Shown piece by piece: positions 49,708-62,393 of a stretch of DNA of 64,000 bases. The DNA lies in assembly GCF_037392515.1 (NCBI RefSeq), contig NC_090285.1, positions 3,723,501 to 3,787,500 on the forward strand, in the 5' to 3' direction. The DNA comes from Haliotis asinina (Eukaryota > Mollusca > Gastropoda > Lepetellida > Haliotidae). The translations under genes were made by a program, and so were the position numbers. Positions within the stretch are counted from its first letter, which is position 1. Each line of letters opens with the position of its first letter. Below the pieces are notes generated by a model that was given only the letters and a program-made list of their open reading frames with translations, was not told the origin of the DNA and searched no databases.

Positions 49708-51191
49708 AGTAAGGAGCTTTAACTCTTGAAACTTTCATCGTTATTACTGATTCTCATAACAGACCCTTCCTACAAAACTAACTACAAAGTGAGAATGCTG
49801 CAATCTGTGGTTACAAGACCTTCAGCTATGTCTTGCAGTCCTCCCTGTGATGATTAATAAAAATAACTAACTGTACAGACATTCTTCTAAAAACTGTAAT
49901 TTGAACATGGTGATACCGAACAGCAAACCATCTGCGGCACCAGAATCCCCCTTCAACATGATCATTAGTAGGTGCCAGTGACGTAAGATGATAAGCAACA
50001 ACACCAATAGTGTGTTATGGCATGTTACAAAAATAGAACTTGCTGCGAATGTGATAAATATGATTGATTCAATGTAACAATTCGATAAGTTAATTCTCAT
50101 GTTATTTTTTCAGGCTGTGAAACTACTGGCACTGCTTATACCTAGAAGGTGCAGGGAAAACAGGCTTGTTTTTATGTGAACATGTTTAGTCTTGCCTAAT
50201 CCTGATCCATGGTGAAAGACAATGGGTAACGCAAAACTAACTACACCCTCCCATCCACAGCCCCCGTCCACTGACACAGTGAACTGACGTTCCTTTATAA
50301 GCACCATCTTGCTCAAACAGACTGTTATAATGTAATAATGTATGCTCGGCATATTTCACATGTATTCTTAGTCTCGAACCCCCCGTGATCCCCCTATTAA
50401 ACACTGAGACTAAACTGATCACCAATTTCACCGAAAATTAGAACTGCACGTTTAGCTCTGCCGGAATGAGTTAACAACATGTGGCCATGACTCAGCCTCC
50501 GTACAGATTCACAGACTGTGCACATCATGACGTCTGCCTCGTGAAGAAGTTCACTTTGTTTCAATGTGCCAGTATACATATTTAATGATGCATTTAATGA
50601 TCTTTTCATGATAATCCCTTTCATGTTGGAACTTTTTCCTACCTGACAACAGTGAGTACTTCCCAGTGCCAATCAATAAAGCCATCATCCTAAACCGTTC
50701 TCTATGCATCTTCTCAACATAAGTCTTGATCTAAAAGAGCCATATAAATGTTTAAATTCAGTGCAAGCCATTTGTCTCAGGACAGTAACTCCTTCACAGA
50801 CATCCCTACTCTAGACTCGATCAGCAATATCAGAGATCTTCATGGTGATGCACATTACTGAAACATTTACCAAAGCAAAAATTGTAAAAGACTGTACTTG
50901 TTACAAGTACATAAATGTCAAGTCTTCTGTATGTAGTGTTCCAAGTTAGAGCTGTCATAAACAAGACAATAATTACTTCTTGTACCATTTAGAAATTCAG
51001 CTAAAGATCCCAAATGGGTATGAGTCGTTTTCCCTCCCACCTTCCATAAAAAATGATAATAAGATCAAATGAAATATAATGTGCAGATACGAGATGAGAA
51101 CTGTCACCACAAATCACTCGTATCGTTTAAGTTAGGTGCATGATGGGTATGTTTGTAAGGTTTGAGTTGAGGTGAGGAGAGGCAAGGCAAG
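49708..51191. other. Non-coding stretch, nothing recognised
   Basis: Several short frames, none recognisable. Confidence 0.4.
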
Positions 51192-51357
51192 GTGAGTGAG
51201 AGAGAATTTACACTGCTTTTAACATTATTCCAGCAAAACCACAGTGGTCACAGTGGGTAACACCAGAAATGGGCTTCATTGTACCCAAGTGGGAGATTCG
51301 AACCCAGGTCTTCAGTATGACAAGCAAATGCTTTAACCACTAGGCTACCCCATCACA
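51192..51357 (-). mobile_element. SINE-1 copy
   Basis: The right end reads as the head in minus orientation (GTAGCCTAGTGGTTAAAGC) with the B box GGGTTCGAATCTCCC. The left end GTGAGTGAG is the tail complement. Confidence 0.85.
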
Positions 51358-52445
51358 CCAAGTGAGGGAGTGAGTGGAGATGAAAATCAGTAAGTATTGT
51401 AGAGTCCCACATGGTTCTCGCAATTTTTCAGTTAATATCAGTTCCAAGCTGTTCCAGTGAGAGTAAACGTTGCCTCAACAGAAGGGCTAATAATGAACAA
51501 ACAAACAAACAAACAAACAATGTCCCTGATAACTATTTAGATATTCAACAAGGCCCTTTAGTCTGATAGTGACCAGAAAAACACTGACCTGATGTGACCT
51601 GATCTCCTTTGTAAATGGATCGAAAAAATGGATGGCCTGGGTGTATTATACGTTTACAATACAGCACTGATTGGGCAGAAGTAGGTAAATGTGACACGTT
51701 CAGTAATACCCATGATGCACTAGGCATGATGACTGCCAGCAGCCAGATGATCATTAACTAGGAACTGGTTGATTACATGACAGAACACACCCTCTGTTGT
51801 TTTGTGCAGATCAATCAACATATAATCAATGGCAGACTAATAACTCGCACACCCACAAAATACATATTCTGTGACAAAACCGACACACCTACATTCTCTT
51901 TCAGAGAAGTCCTTAAAAAAATGGTATCAAACACTTTTTAGTTTCTTCAAATATAACCATGAAAACCTGGCCAGATAGTAGCTTTAGTTGGTGATTGTGT
52001 CGTGAAATATTCATATAGCCAATATGTGGTTGAGGTCTCATTGAGAGGAAATTTCCAACAACACAAAAATATACTTTACATCATTTACCTTCTTTTGTAA
52101 TGAAACAAAATGATCATGACTTACTTGGACAATCAATACTTAAGAATATTTTGATAAACCACCTTCTGGATAAATGTTCGCAATCTTCTCGGTACTTTCA
52201 TTAAAAAATACAAAGTGATTTAATTTACGACATCATCACAGCATTAGTATTAGATTCACTGATGGAATAATGAACAGAAAACTCACACCTTAATATGGCT
52301 GTTTAAGGTCGAAATATATGACACAGATAAGCACATTAACTCGATTGATTGATGAGTTCTAAGCGTCACATTGAAGGAACTGCAGAATATAAATCTTTTG
52401 ATGTGAATACAACTTGGTGTGATGGAGGTGCATTCACAACACCAT
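51358..52445. other. Non-coding stretch with a (CAAA)n tract
   Basis: A (CAAA)n microsatellite lies at about 51498-51520. Nothing else was recognised. Confidence 0.45.
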
Positions 52446-52602
52446 GTGGTTTTCAGCAGTATATCAGCAATATCACAATAGGTGACAGAAACAGGTATTC
52501 ATGTGGGGAATCAAACAGGCACATTGCACCCATGTGGGGAATCAAACCTGGGTCTTCAGCATGAGTAGCAGACACTTTGAAACCTAGGCCACCCAATCGC
52601 TC
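52446..52602 (-). mobile_element. SINE-1 copy, rearranged
   Basis: The head in minus orientation is decayed (GGTGGCCTAGGTTTC) and the B box is GGTTTGATTCCCC. A stretch with CATGTGGGGAATCAAAC is present twice (about 52499 and 52531), an internal duplication of the B-box region. Confidence 0.7.
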
Positions 52603-53811
52603 TTGAACATTAAGAAATATATGGGTGCAATACCAGGAATGAAAGTCTCTTCCTTTGACTTCAAAAATAGATGGGCCAAATGTTGTGGGCAGCCAGAAAC
52701 AATCGAGAGAACATGATAATGACCAATCAGCGAACAGCCAGGTATTTTAATACCCAAGAATTCACTTTGTAAGAGTGTACATCATCACACAAACACTGGC
52801 CATGCAGGACGTTTCACCTTATTTGGTTCCTACATTTATTATATCAAACCAAAACCACACTATCCACACTTCTGAATGCTGAAGACATGAGACTGAAGAT
52901 GATCAGGAAAGGTTCTGCAATAAAACATGTCCTATCTACATGTCAAGTATAATCTGTAAGTAGTATCTGATCACTGCATAATGATCCAGTCAAACCAAAT
53001 TCACAAGAAGAAAATATTGCTTCTTTTTCTGACTTGTAACAATGAAACAGGTTGCTTGATTGACTTCAGCTTTTGAGTGAATACCCTGGGAAATCACACT
53101 GTGGCATGCATACAGCAAAACATTTCACTTCTACGCAATACCTTCTGTGTGAAGGTACGCACTTACCAATCAATCCTGGTACATAACAAACAGTAAATAC
53201 GGAGAATATCAACCAGGTACATTACCTTTTCTGCCAATCCCTCCTTTGCAAATATACACCATATTGTTATTACTCACTGACTAATCATTACGAACATTGG
53301 TTACCTAGGACTTTAAATATGTTAAACAAAAACATGCAGCAGCAGTAATAGACCCAACTCCAAGTACAGATCCATGAAAATCCATGCTACTGAATAGTGT
53401 TATCACCCACTTAGTAATCAATGTGATGCCGACTGCAACATCCATTTCTCACAAATGATAGATTTGAAGGCTCTGCTCACCTCACCTCAGCACTGCATCA
53501 TGTCATGCATGAGACATCACAGGGTGTCATGACAGGCTTATCGCTGGGGAAGTGTGGCAACTCCAATCATTAAGTTACATCCAACTGCAGGCTTCCTTAT
53601 CAGTAGTAGAACTGTCAAAACATATTCACCAACCTGTTTAGTTGGTGTGGAAATAAAAGAATGAAAACATACCTACCTAAGTCAGCACTGTGGGCAGGTG
53701 ATAACATCTGACAGGTTGTGACAGAGTCCTCATCAATCAATAGTCATCAATTGACGGGGATATACGCTCACTATAACATGATGCACTGAGAGATGGGCTG
53801 CTGGTGTTTGT
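52603..53811. other. Non-coding stretch, nothing recognised
   Basis: No gene or repeat recognised. Confidence 0.4.
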
Positions 53812-54895
53812 TCTCAGTCTCACATGTTCTAGATTCGCAGTTCCCAGTCTCACAGTTCTCAGTCACAGTGCTCAGTCTGACAGTCCCCAGTCTCACAGTG
53901 CTCAGTCTCACAGTTCTCACTCAGTCACAGTGTTCAGTCTCACAGTCCCCAGTCTCACCGTTCTCAGTCTCACATATTCTAGACTCACAGTTCCCAGTCT
54001 CACAGTGCTCAGTCTTACAGTCCCCAGTCTCACACGTTCTAGACATACAGTCTCACAGTGCTCAGTCTCAGAGTGCTCAGTCTCACAGTGCTCAGTCACA
54101 CAGTGCTCAGTCTCACAGTGCTCAGTCTCACAGCGTTCAGTCTCACAGTGCCCAGTCTCAAAGTGCTCAGTCTCACAGTGCCCAGTCTCAAAGTGCTCAG
54201 TCTCACAGTCCTCAGTCTCACAGTGCCCAGTCTCAAAGTGCTCAGTCTCACAGTGCACAGTCTCACAGTGCCCAGTCTCACAGTGCTCAGTTTCACAGTC
54301 CCCAGTCTCACAGTCCCCAGTCTCACAGTGTTCAGTCTCACAGTGCCCAGTCTCAAAGTGCTCAGTCTCACAGTCCTCAGTCTCACAGTGCTCAGTCTCA
54401 CAGTGCCCAGTCTCACAGTGCTCAGTCTCTCAGTCCCCAGTCTCAGTCCCCAGGCACACTGCTCAGTCACACAGTGCTCAGTCTCACAGTCCCCAGTCTG
54501 AGACGTTCTAGACTCACAGTTCACATTCTCAAAGTTCTCAGTCACAGTGCTTCATCTCACAGTCCCCAGTCTCACAGTCCCCAGTTTCACAGTCCCCAGT
54601 CTCATAGTGCTCAGTTCACATTCTCACAGTTCCTAGTCAGTGCTTAGTCTCACAGTACTCAGTCTGACAGTTCACAGTTTCACAGTCTCCAATCTCACAC
54701 GTTCAGTCTTATAGTCTCACAGTCACACAGTGCTGCATCGCAGTCTCATAGTTCCCAGTCTCACAGTGCTCAGTCTTAAAGTCCTTAGTCTGCACAGTGC
54801 TGCATCTCACAGTCTCATTTTCAGAGTTCCCAGTGCTCATTCTCACAGTCCTCGTCTCACAGTCATTATTTTGACAGTTACCAATCTCAGTGTTA
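53812..54895. repeat. 15-bp minisatellite, about 1.1 kb
   Basis: Units of AGTCTCACAGTGCTC with variants AGTCTCACAGTCCCC, AGTCTCAAAGTGCTC and AGTCACAGTGCTC. It is most regular at about 54050-54450 and decayed at both ends. A 15-bp period leaves long frames open on both strands (for example SHSAQ repeats, 284 codons). These are not supported as genes. Confidence 0.95.
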
Positions 54896-57004
54896 CCAGA
54901 CAAAATGTGACAGATTTATGTCCAACAATTAATATTGTTGCTGATGCATTTCAGTTTTCTTTGTACATTCGTGTTGACACAACTATCTAATCAAACAAAC
55001 ACAAATTTGCATTTTATTTCTGCAGGGTTGGTGCAGTAATTGACTCTAGATGTCATAAATACTCTCTCGGCATATGGTCGATGACAGAAGGTACTGATAG
55101 TTGTCATGGTAACTCATTTAATTTTCCACTCATACTTTTCTCCTTTATCTGTAATTCCCAGTGTATGGGTGTTAATGAGTTACAAAGCCATATATCACAA
55201 AAGCACAGCTGTGTTTATAAACCTTGGTGCATATTGCCAACATACATACTTACAAACTGGCACCTTCTACATACAACGAAAATGAAATAAAAGGATTAAT
55301 ATAAGAATTTTCAAGATTCCATTCTGTGATTTAAACTGAACCAAAATCTAAGTTAATATTACTAAGTATTGAATTTTAATGTCAGGATAGACATAAAGTA
55401 TGATGTTCACAATTAAGGTCTTCCATTAACTAGTGAAACATATTACCTAAGATCAGGTATGCATCATTTGATTTGTCCAACATAATCTATTACAGGAACA
55501 TAAAAGATGACATTCACTGCATAAGACTAATCAAGCATGTTGAAAGCACTGTGTCTCTGCCTGTTGTCAGAGAACCTTCTGTATGTTACTAAGGGTTAGT
55601 GACTGACCCAAGTTGGGAACTCAAAGAGCCCAGGATGTATTACTGTTAAACGCGATTAACTCTTTCTCTGGATGGCTGTGTACATGAGCATGCAATACCC
55701 GGCTAGAAACCAGGTTGTGGGTAGTTGCTGATGGTATCGACCACCATTCCAAAGATCTACCTATGACCTGAAGGACACCTTGATTTGTCCAGAATGTTTC
55801 TGATGATATAAAACATCATTCTTTAACTCACACATTACAAATCCCACTAACTGGGGTCAAAGAGGCTGCCTCCAAATTGAACCCGGCAAGGAAACAAAGA
55901 CGATTATTGCTAAGCATAAACCTGCATCTGTTAGTCACATGTCATCATGCCTTCAGACAGCCAGTCGAATCTTGTAGCAGTGGTCTGTGCTGTGAAGCAC
56001 CAGACAGGACTTATTGATGAAACGCACCTTTGTGAAACGCTTCTGGTCTCAAATTCATCAATTTTGCCATTCACTTACTACTTGTGTATGTTTTATCAAT
56101 CAATAGTTTCTCCTATTTTTCAAGATTTTAATCAATATTCTTCGTCAGTTCAGCCCTGGATTGTTACAATACCAATTTGTGCTATAGCCAGTTGTTAATG
56201 CTTCAGTCTAGCAATCCATGTATTTCGTCACAGATAGGAACATCAAAATTAATTAATCAGTTCTCACAACATATACTGACAATGGAAGTGTTTAGATATA
56301 TGTTGAACACAGCAATGCTTGGGTGCATTTACTTCAGCTTCAGCATCCTGGAACGATATACTGTAGAAGAGACAATGCATTTCCTTATGGTACGTTTGCC
56401 TTATGTATTAGGGCATGGAGTCATCCAACGGATGACATCCTTACTTGTCAGCTTGCTGACGGGGTGAACCTCTTTGGCCATCATAGAGGACATGGCATCG
56501 AACTTCAGATCATCAGGTCTGTGGTTCAAACCCCAGACTTCTAAATTCTAAAGCCTTAAATAAATTTAAGACTTAAGATTTCTAGACTTCCTCAGGTTCC
56601 CTGGTCTCCCTGGTCCCTTTTCAATTGCTATGGGTTAGTTTGCCACAATGAAAATTACATATATTCAACAAAATGGGACCCTTGACAAGTCCTTGATATA
56701 AACACATTATTTCAGCCAACAGCGACCTTGATCATCATCATGAGGCCAGTTCACCGACAGGGCAGCTCCATAGCACAGCTGTCATTGGTTTAATTAGGCT
56801 GCATAATCACCAGATGCCAATCACCAACAGCGATGTGACAAACTGGTTGTGCTAGCAGTGAGCTTAAACTGGAGACATTTGGTTTTACACAACACAATGC
56901 TTGGGTTACCTGCAACAAGGATTTCATAATGTTTGTTTACTTGACAGACATTTGTATTTGGGTTACAACATCTCATATTTGACCACTACTATGTGGGCAT
57001 GAAA
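54896..57004. other. Non-coding stretch, one weak tRNA-like spot
   Basis: Nothing coding was recognised. At about 56485-56540 GTGGTTCAAACCCCAGAC resembles a B box and may be a SINE head remnant, but no A box or tail is clear. Confidence 0.35.
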
Positions 57005-57178
57005 GTGAGTGAGTGAGTGAGTGAGTGAGTTTTGTGCCACTTGTGGCAATATTCCAGCAAAAGCAAGTCAGAGGACTTCAGAGAAATGGGCCTCATACAT
57101 TGCACCCATGTGGGAAATTTAACCTAGGTCCTTGGTGGGACAAGTGAAGACTTAAACCACTAGGCTACACTACTTCCC
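57005..57178 (-). mobile_element. SINE-1 copy
   Basis: A long (GTGA)n run at the left is the tail complement. The head reads GTAGCCTAGTGGTTTAAG on the minus strand, with a decayed B box. Confidence 0.82.
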
Positions 57179-57239
57179 CTCCTGAAAGTAGAATATATGA
57201 CAATCACTTTCGCAACGTAACAAATTTTCTTGAAGAAGT

Positions 57240-57503
57240 GTGAGTGAGTTTAGTTTTACACTGCACTCAGCAATATTCCAGCTAAATGGTAATGATCTGT
57301 AAATAATTGAGTCTGGACCAGACAATCCAGGGACCAACAACATGAGCATTGATCTGCGCAATTGGGAACCAGCGACATGTGTCAACTAAGTCAGCGAGCC
57401 TGACTACTCAATCCCATTAGTCGCCTCTTATGCCAAGCATAGTCGTATTTATGGCAAGCATGGGTTGCTGAAGGCCTATTCTACCCCAGAACCTTCATGG
57501 GTC
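57240..57503 (-). mobile_element. SINE-2 copy
   Basis: Near full length, from GTGAGTGAGTTTAGTTTTAC to CCTTCATGGGTC. No clear target duplication. Confidence 0.85.
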
Positions 57504-57593
57504 AGATGGTGTAATGAAACCAGCAGACACAAAAAATTTGTATTGTTTTCTTCACTTCTAAATATTCCAAAAGTATGGGTTACAACTAATCTT

Positions 57594-57800
57594 CAGCCAC
57601 CCATGCCTGTCGTAAAAGTAACTGGTGCCATCTGGTGGTCATGTTCACTGACTTGGATGACACACATTACCACATCCCAGTTGCATAGATTGATGGTCAT
57701 CTCGATGATCACTGCACTGTCTGGTCTAGACCTGAGTATTTACAGACCCAGCCATATAGCTGTCACGTTATTAAGTGCAGCATTAAACACCAAACAAACC
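57594..57800 (+). mobile_element. SINE-2 variant with a CAAACAAAC tail
   Basis: The order CCCATGCCTGTCGTAAAAG, CACTGACTTGGATGACACA, GATGATCACTGCACTGTCTG and TATTTACAGACC matches SINE-2 in plus orientation. The 3' end is GCATTAAACACCAAACAAAC in place of the (ACTC)n end, which suggests a separate subfamily. Confidence 0.75.
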
Positions 57801-58640
57801 CTTTTCTAAAAAGAAAGAATTATCATGATACTTTACCATCTGACTATGTAAGGACTATGCCTCTAATCAATTACACAAATTAATAAAATCTTTAGATACA
57901 TATCAATTTTAGAGCTTTTTCATGAACGTATGGGTACACTGCACGAACAAGCTGTTTTTACATCATAAACGTACTAACTGAAAGTCATATTTGTTGTAGT
58001 TTGGCTATTATATATGTCAAAATAATATTTTTGGACATCAAAATACCTAGACTTTGGCCAGTGCATTGGTGACTGGTCAAAATGTTCAATGAGTAAACCG
58101 ATATCAACCATCATCTTGTGTCATGGTGTTTTGTTCATAGCTAGTATGACATGAATACTGCTTAAATCTAAATAACATAATACGGTAATATTTCTGCTAT
58201 ATCAATAGTTTCAGATTCTGATCGCTGCATCAAAATTCTTTTAATTATTGGATATCATTCACCCATAAAAATGGCAGATTGGCAGATTATGAATGAAATG
58301 TTGATTTCCATTCCAGTGTATTCTCCCGAACATATACATAATAATTCTAATGTCTGTGAAGAAAACAATGCCCATCACAAGCGAAAATATAATTCAAATG
58401 GAAATTATCACATAAAATTTCCATTCACCTGTTTGATTACATCTACCTGACTTTGTGGTAGCGATATGTTTTTCCAAAGTTCATATATTAACCTATTACT
58501 TCATTCTGGCAAGTCACATATATGTAAACCAACAACAAAAACATGCTAGCCTTGCTGCAGCTCTTCATTCCATTCCATCTGTTATTTCTGGATCTTTGCA
58601 TAAGTGTCATGATGTGAAGAACAGTAGCAAACAGATACCA
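57801..58640. other. Non-coding stretch, nothing recognised
   Basis: AT-rich, with no gene recognised. Confidence 0.4.
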
Positions 58641-58646
58641 TGACAG

Positions 58647-58720
58647 TGACCTTGACCTTGACCATGACCATCACTGTTTATGGCAACAGTTTATTTGACC
58701 TTGAAGGTCACCATGGTGAC
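58647..58720. promoter_or_regulatory. Cluster of nuclear-receptor-like half sites
   Basis: Four abutting hexamers, TGACCT, TGACCT, TGACCA and TGACCA, fill 58647-58670. At 58696-58710 TGACCTTGAAGGTCA is an everted pair with 3-bp spacing. It overlaps a perfect 14-bp palindrome GTCACCATGGTGAC at 58707-58720. AGGTCA is the classic nuclear receptor half site and TCAAGGTCA the extended form. Function is inference; GACCTT-rich sequence also occurs in molluscan repeats. Confidence 0.35.
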
Positions 58721-59075
58721 AGTGCAAGGATGCCAGCTTTACCAACAGTGGCCTTCATCTTTGTCATGGTTACTTAATAACAATTGCTACAAGTGTGAAC
58801 ATGGTAATGGCCAACTGCAGTCATAGCCAACACCTTGGTCAACAATTATAACAGCCATATTTAACTTCAAGAATAACTGATGTTCGGTCACATCCACAGT
58901 ATCAGAATTATTTGGAATATGGTCAATCTACTCAGTGTAGAACTTCAAAAGAGAAACTTCCTCTAATTAAAGTTACTAAAAGCAGTCATGGTAAATCATT
59001 TAGTACATGGAGGTTGACAATTAGGGAACAGTCTGCCTAGTCAAAGTCAAAGATGTTTATTGTATTTTACTCTCA

Positions 59076-59265
59076 TTCGAACTCTCTCCGTATGATGTAA
59101 TTCGTGTGACTGAAACCTGACTGCATATTGGTATTCCCCAGAGTGATATTTTTATTCCAAATTTTCATGTGCCTTACCGTACTGACCACCCAAGCCAGGG
59201 TGGGGGTGTAGCTATACATGTTACAAACAATGTCTCCGATAACGATATGGATCCCTATGAATAAC
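59076..59265 (+). pseudogene. LINE endonuclease-domain fragment
   Basis: The plus frame reads PYDVIRVTET, stop, LHIGIPQSDIFIPNFHVPYR, then SQGGGVAIHV. This matches the middle of an APE-type LINE endonuclease (VTETWL...GGGVAIYV). TGA at 59118-59120 stands where Trp is usual. A TAA ends the frame near 59263. The first and last thirds of the domain are missing. A 19-bp direct repeat (CAAAGATGTTTATTGTATT) flanks the piece at about 59048 and 59297. Confidence 0.7.
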
Positions 59266-59963
59266 TGGACTAGAAGAAAAATGGATACGAATCAGTCAAA
59301 GATGTTTATTGTATTGCAGACCTCCGGTCCATATACACTGGAGTTACATGCAGTATACAATCAAATACAGTTTGGCTACACAGGTGATGTTAACAGAATA
59401 TCACACTTATACATTGCATTGTGAAAATATTGTGACAGCTTTATGTTGACACAGTTAACGTAAGTAGAAAGGATTTGGTTAAATGCTACAGTAGGTGACT
59501 TGGAGAGGTAACACTCAGGAATATATTGTTGACATAAATCTACGTAAGATGGACAGAAAAATAAAAAAATGGATTTCGTTTTCAACAGACAATTCATCTA
59601 AAGGGCAAATTCTTTCATATCTGTCCATGGACACACATATTCCTTCAGTAATCATTAAGTTTGATAGTCTTAATCTAAATCGTATTAATGAATTTCTCAA
59701 CTTTTTGGATGTTAAATGTGATTGGTACTTTTAAAGTTGGAGTAGGATTCATATTGTGAACTAATATCTAGAACCAAATGCCAGTCTTGATTAAATATGA
59801 TAATAGCTGTTTCTCGGAATCAATAAAAAAAAGGATTCACATTGCCAACCGACTGATTTAGCCACAATACCATAACCATTAGAAACAAGAGTCATCAGAA
59901 GATGACATATCCCCCCAGTCCCCACATATTTGAAAGGACAAATCATCTGACAGTTACTTCATG
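59266..59963. other. Possible LINE 3' end remnant and unrecognised sequence
   Basis: Read on the minus strand, the sequence around 59340-59294 runs GGACCGGAGGTCTGCAATAC into AATAAACATCTTTGAC, which looks like a LINE 3' end with a polyadenylation-like AATAAA. The 79-codon plus frame at 59495-59734 is not recognisable. Confidence 0.35.
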
Positions 59964-61133
59964 CTTTTTTTTAGACTAAATTTGAATCATTTCCATGGAA
60001 ATCATGAAAAGTTTAAATGCCATATATGTAAACAGTAAAAGGCACAACTTCAAGATATGTCTCATATATCTGCCAAGATCTTTTGAAAGATATGAAATGC
60101 TTTTGGAGTTGTGCTCCAGAAACAAAGCCCATCCCTCTATTTTGAGACTGCTATTTTGCTATTTTGTAAATAGCAAAAGGCACCACTTTCTGGTCTGCCT
60201 CAAACATCTGCCAAATTTTGCTGAAAAATGTTAAATGGTTTTCGAGTTGTGCTCCGGAACCGAAGCCTCTCTCTCCATTTTGAGACAAAGTCCATGGAAA
60301 CCAAGAAAATAAGAAATCACAAAAACCTGTAAATAGCAAAAGGCACCACTTTAGGTTCTGACTGATATATCTACCAAGTTTTGCAGAAAAATGTCGAACG
60401 ATTTTTTAGTTCTGCTCTGGAAATGAAGCCCATGATTCCGTTTTGAGACTAAGCTCGAAATATTTCCATGGAAACCGAGAAAATCACAAAGAAATCACAC
60501 AAAAAATGTAGATAGCAAAAGGCACCACTCTGCGGCCTGTCACACATATGAAGAATATATATGAACAATGAAAAATATAAATGCCATATCTGTAAACAGC
60601 AAAAGGCACAACTTCAAGATCTGTCTCATATATCTCCCAAGTTTTGCTGAAAGATATCAAAAAGTTTTGGAGGTCTGCTCCGGAAACGAAGCCCTTCCCT
60701 CCATTTTGAGACAAAGGCCTAATCGTTTTCATTGAAACCCAGAAAATGATAAATCACAAAAACCTGTAAATAGCAAAAGGCACCACTTTAGGTTCTGACT
60801 GATATATCTACCAAGTTTTGCAGAAAAATATTGAACAATTTTGAGTTCTGCTCCGTAAACGAATCCACCCCACCATTTGACTAAGACCAAAAACGTTCCA
60901 TGGAAAAAACCCAAAAAAAAACAAAACAAAAATGCCAAAATCTGTAAATACCAAAAGGCACAACCATAGGTTCAGATTACCGCATCTACCAATTTTGGTG
61001 TAAAAATACTGAACATATTTTGAGTTATGCTCTGGAAACAAAATGATTACGGACAGACAGATGGATGGACAGACCGACTGACAGATGATGTGTTGACTAT
61101 ATCCCCTGCATTCCATCCCAGGGGATAAAAAGG
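59964..61133. repeat. Tandem-core dispersed repeat, family A, copy 3, with terminal hairpin
   Basis: Several ~165-175-bp core units (GCTCCGGAAACGAAGCCC boxes near 60119, 60258, 60420, 60683 and 60855) are followed by GGACAGACAGATGGATGGAC. Then comes a perfect 9-bp stem, TATCCCCTG (61100-61108) with CAGGGGATA (61119-61127), and a final AAAAAGG. It abuts the LINE relic at 61219. Confidence 0.88.
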
Positions 61134-61218
61134 AAGTTTACTTTACCAAACTCATCCAAATAAACAGGCATCTTGTAAGCCTTCTAAGGTAGTCTATTTT
61201 CATGAACACACATAATTT

Positions 61219-62215
61219 TCATCCAGAATTTTTGTGCATCTCATATAGGAATTGATATAAAAAGGATGTCTCCAGCCTTTGCAACAAACTAATTGATGCT
61301 TTCTTCGCTCTGAAGGCTAGTTCAGCAACCGATGTTTTCAAATTAATGGTTGTATTAAACGTAAAACCAAGATGTGTGTACTGATTTCTTATAGTTACAA
61401 GTTGATTATCAAAACTGGGCCACATTATTGAAAATATACTATATGTGTTTTATCAATGTTCACGGACAGGTTCCATTTCTTTGCTTAACATTCCAAAATA
61501 TTTACGTGCATCTGAAGACTAACAAATGATTCTGATAGAAGAATAACATCATAAGCAAATAATAGCATTAAGATTTCTGTTAGATCTTGAAACATTTGGA
61601 CACCATGTTTTCTGTTTGCCCTAATTTTGTAGTATAATTCACTGATGAAAAAAGAAAAAGAAAAGAGGATGGGGCTGAGAACACAACCTTGTCTCAGGCC
61701 AATCTGACAGAAAATCATTTACATCATCATCGCAGCATACACATGCTTTCACATTATCATACATCGCTTCCAGAACTAAGTATATTTTCCCTTTAATCCC
61801 AGAATTACGAAAACAGTACCAAAGTTTTTAACAATCAATAGAATCAAGAGCTTTGCGAAAATCGACAAAGGAAACATAACTTTCACTTACAGCAAGATAA
61901 GCATTTTTCTACTAGAGCAAGCAGTGTAAATACATGACCTGACATTAAGTATTTTTTCCTCATACCTTTTTTTGATTGAGGATTAACACCTTTCATATTT
62001 ACCCATTTTGATAGACTATTATTTAGAACAGTATTAAATATTTTGCCAAGGGTACTCATGAGGGACATACCTCTGTAATTATCAGGGTTTATACTGTCCC
62101 CTTTTTATGCATAGGGATCATAACTGACATTGCCCAGCAGGATGGAAATATACCAGTCTCAAACAATTTATCAAAGCACTATTAAAACATGGCATAATGA
62201 TAGACTGTGAAGACA
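61219..62215 (-). pseudogene. Reverse transcriptase of a non-LTR retrotransposon, decayed
   Basis: Read right to left, the pieces fall in the order of a LINE reverse transcriptase, in several frames. They are FPSCWAMSVMIPMHKKG, NYRGMSLMSTLGKIFN, a motif-A-like FVDFRKALDS, GLRQGCVLSPILFS (motif B), and LLFAYDVILLSES (motif C). They are followed by YTHLGFTFNTTINLKTSV and LAFRAKKASISLLQ. In motif C the first Asp of the usual F/Y-A-D-D is Tyr (codon 61553-61551), which would abolish catalysis. Frameshifts lie near 62100 and between 61720 and 61880. The clade is not assigned. Confidence 0.88.
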
Positions 62216-62393
62216 TCAACATTGAAGGCTGCATAACAAAACTAAGTCAGAGAACTGGCATAGAGAAACCTGGCTGAAAATGTTGAACAAGTTGATATCA
62301 TAAAATGTTTCAAAAGTGACTAGTCCCTTACTACTCTCATTTACCAAAGTGAATTGCAAAGTTGAGTTACATGGCACAGTTCCATGTACAGAG

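Noticed and set aside
53793-54647. 284-codon SHSAQ-rich open frame and companion frames on both strands
   Set aside because: It comes wholly from the 15-bp array; a 15-bp unit without stops leaves several frames open on both strands.
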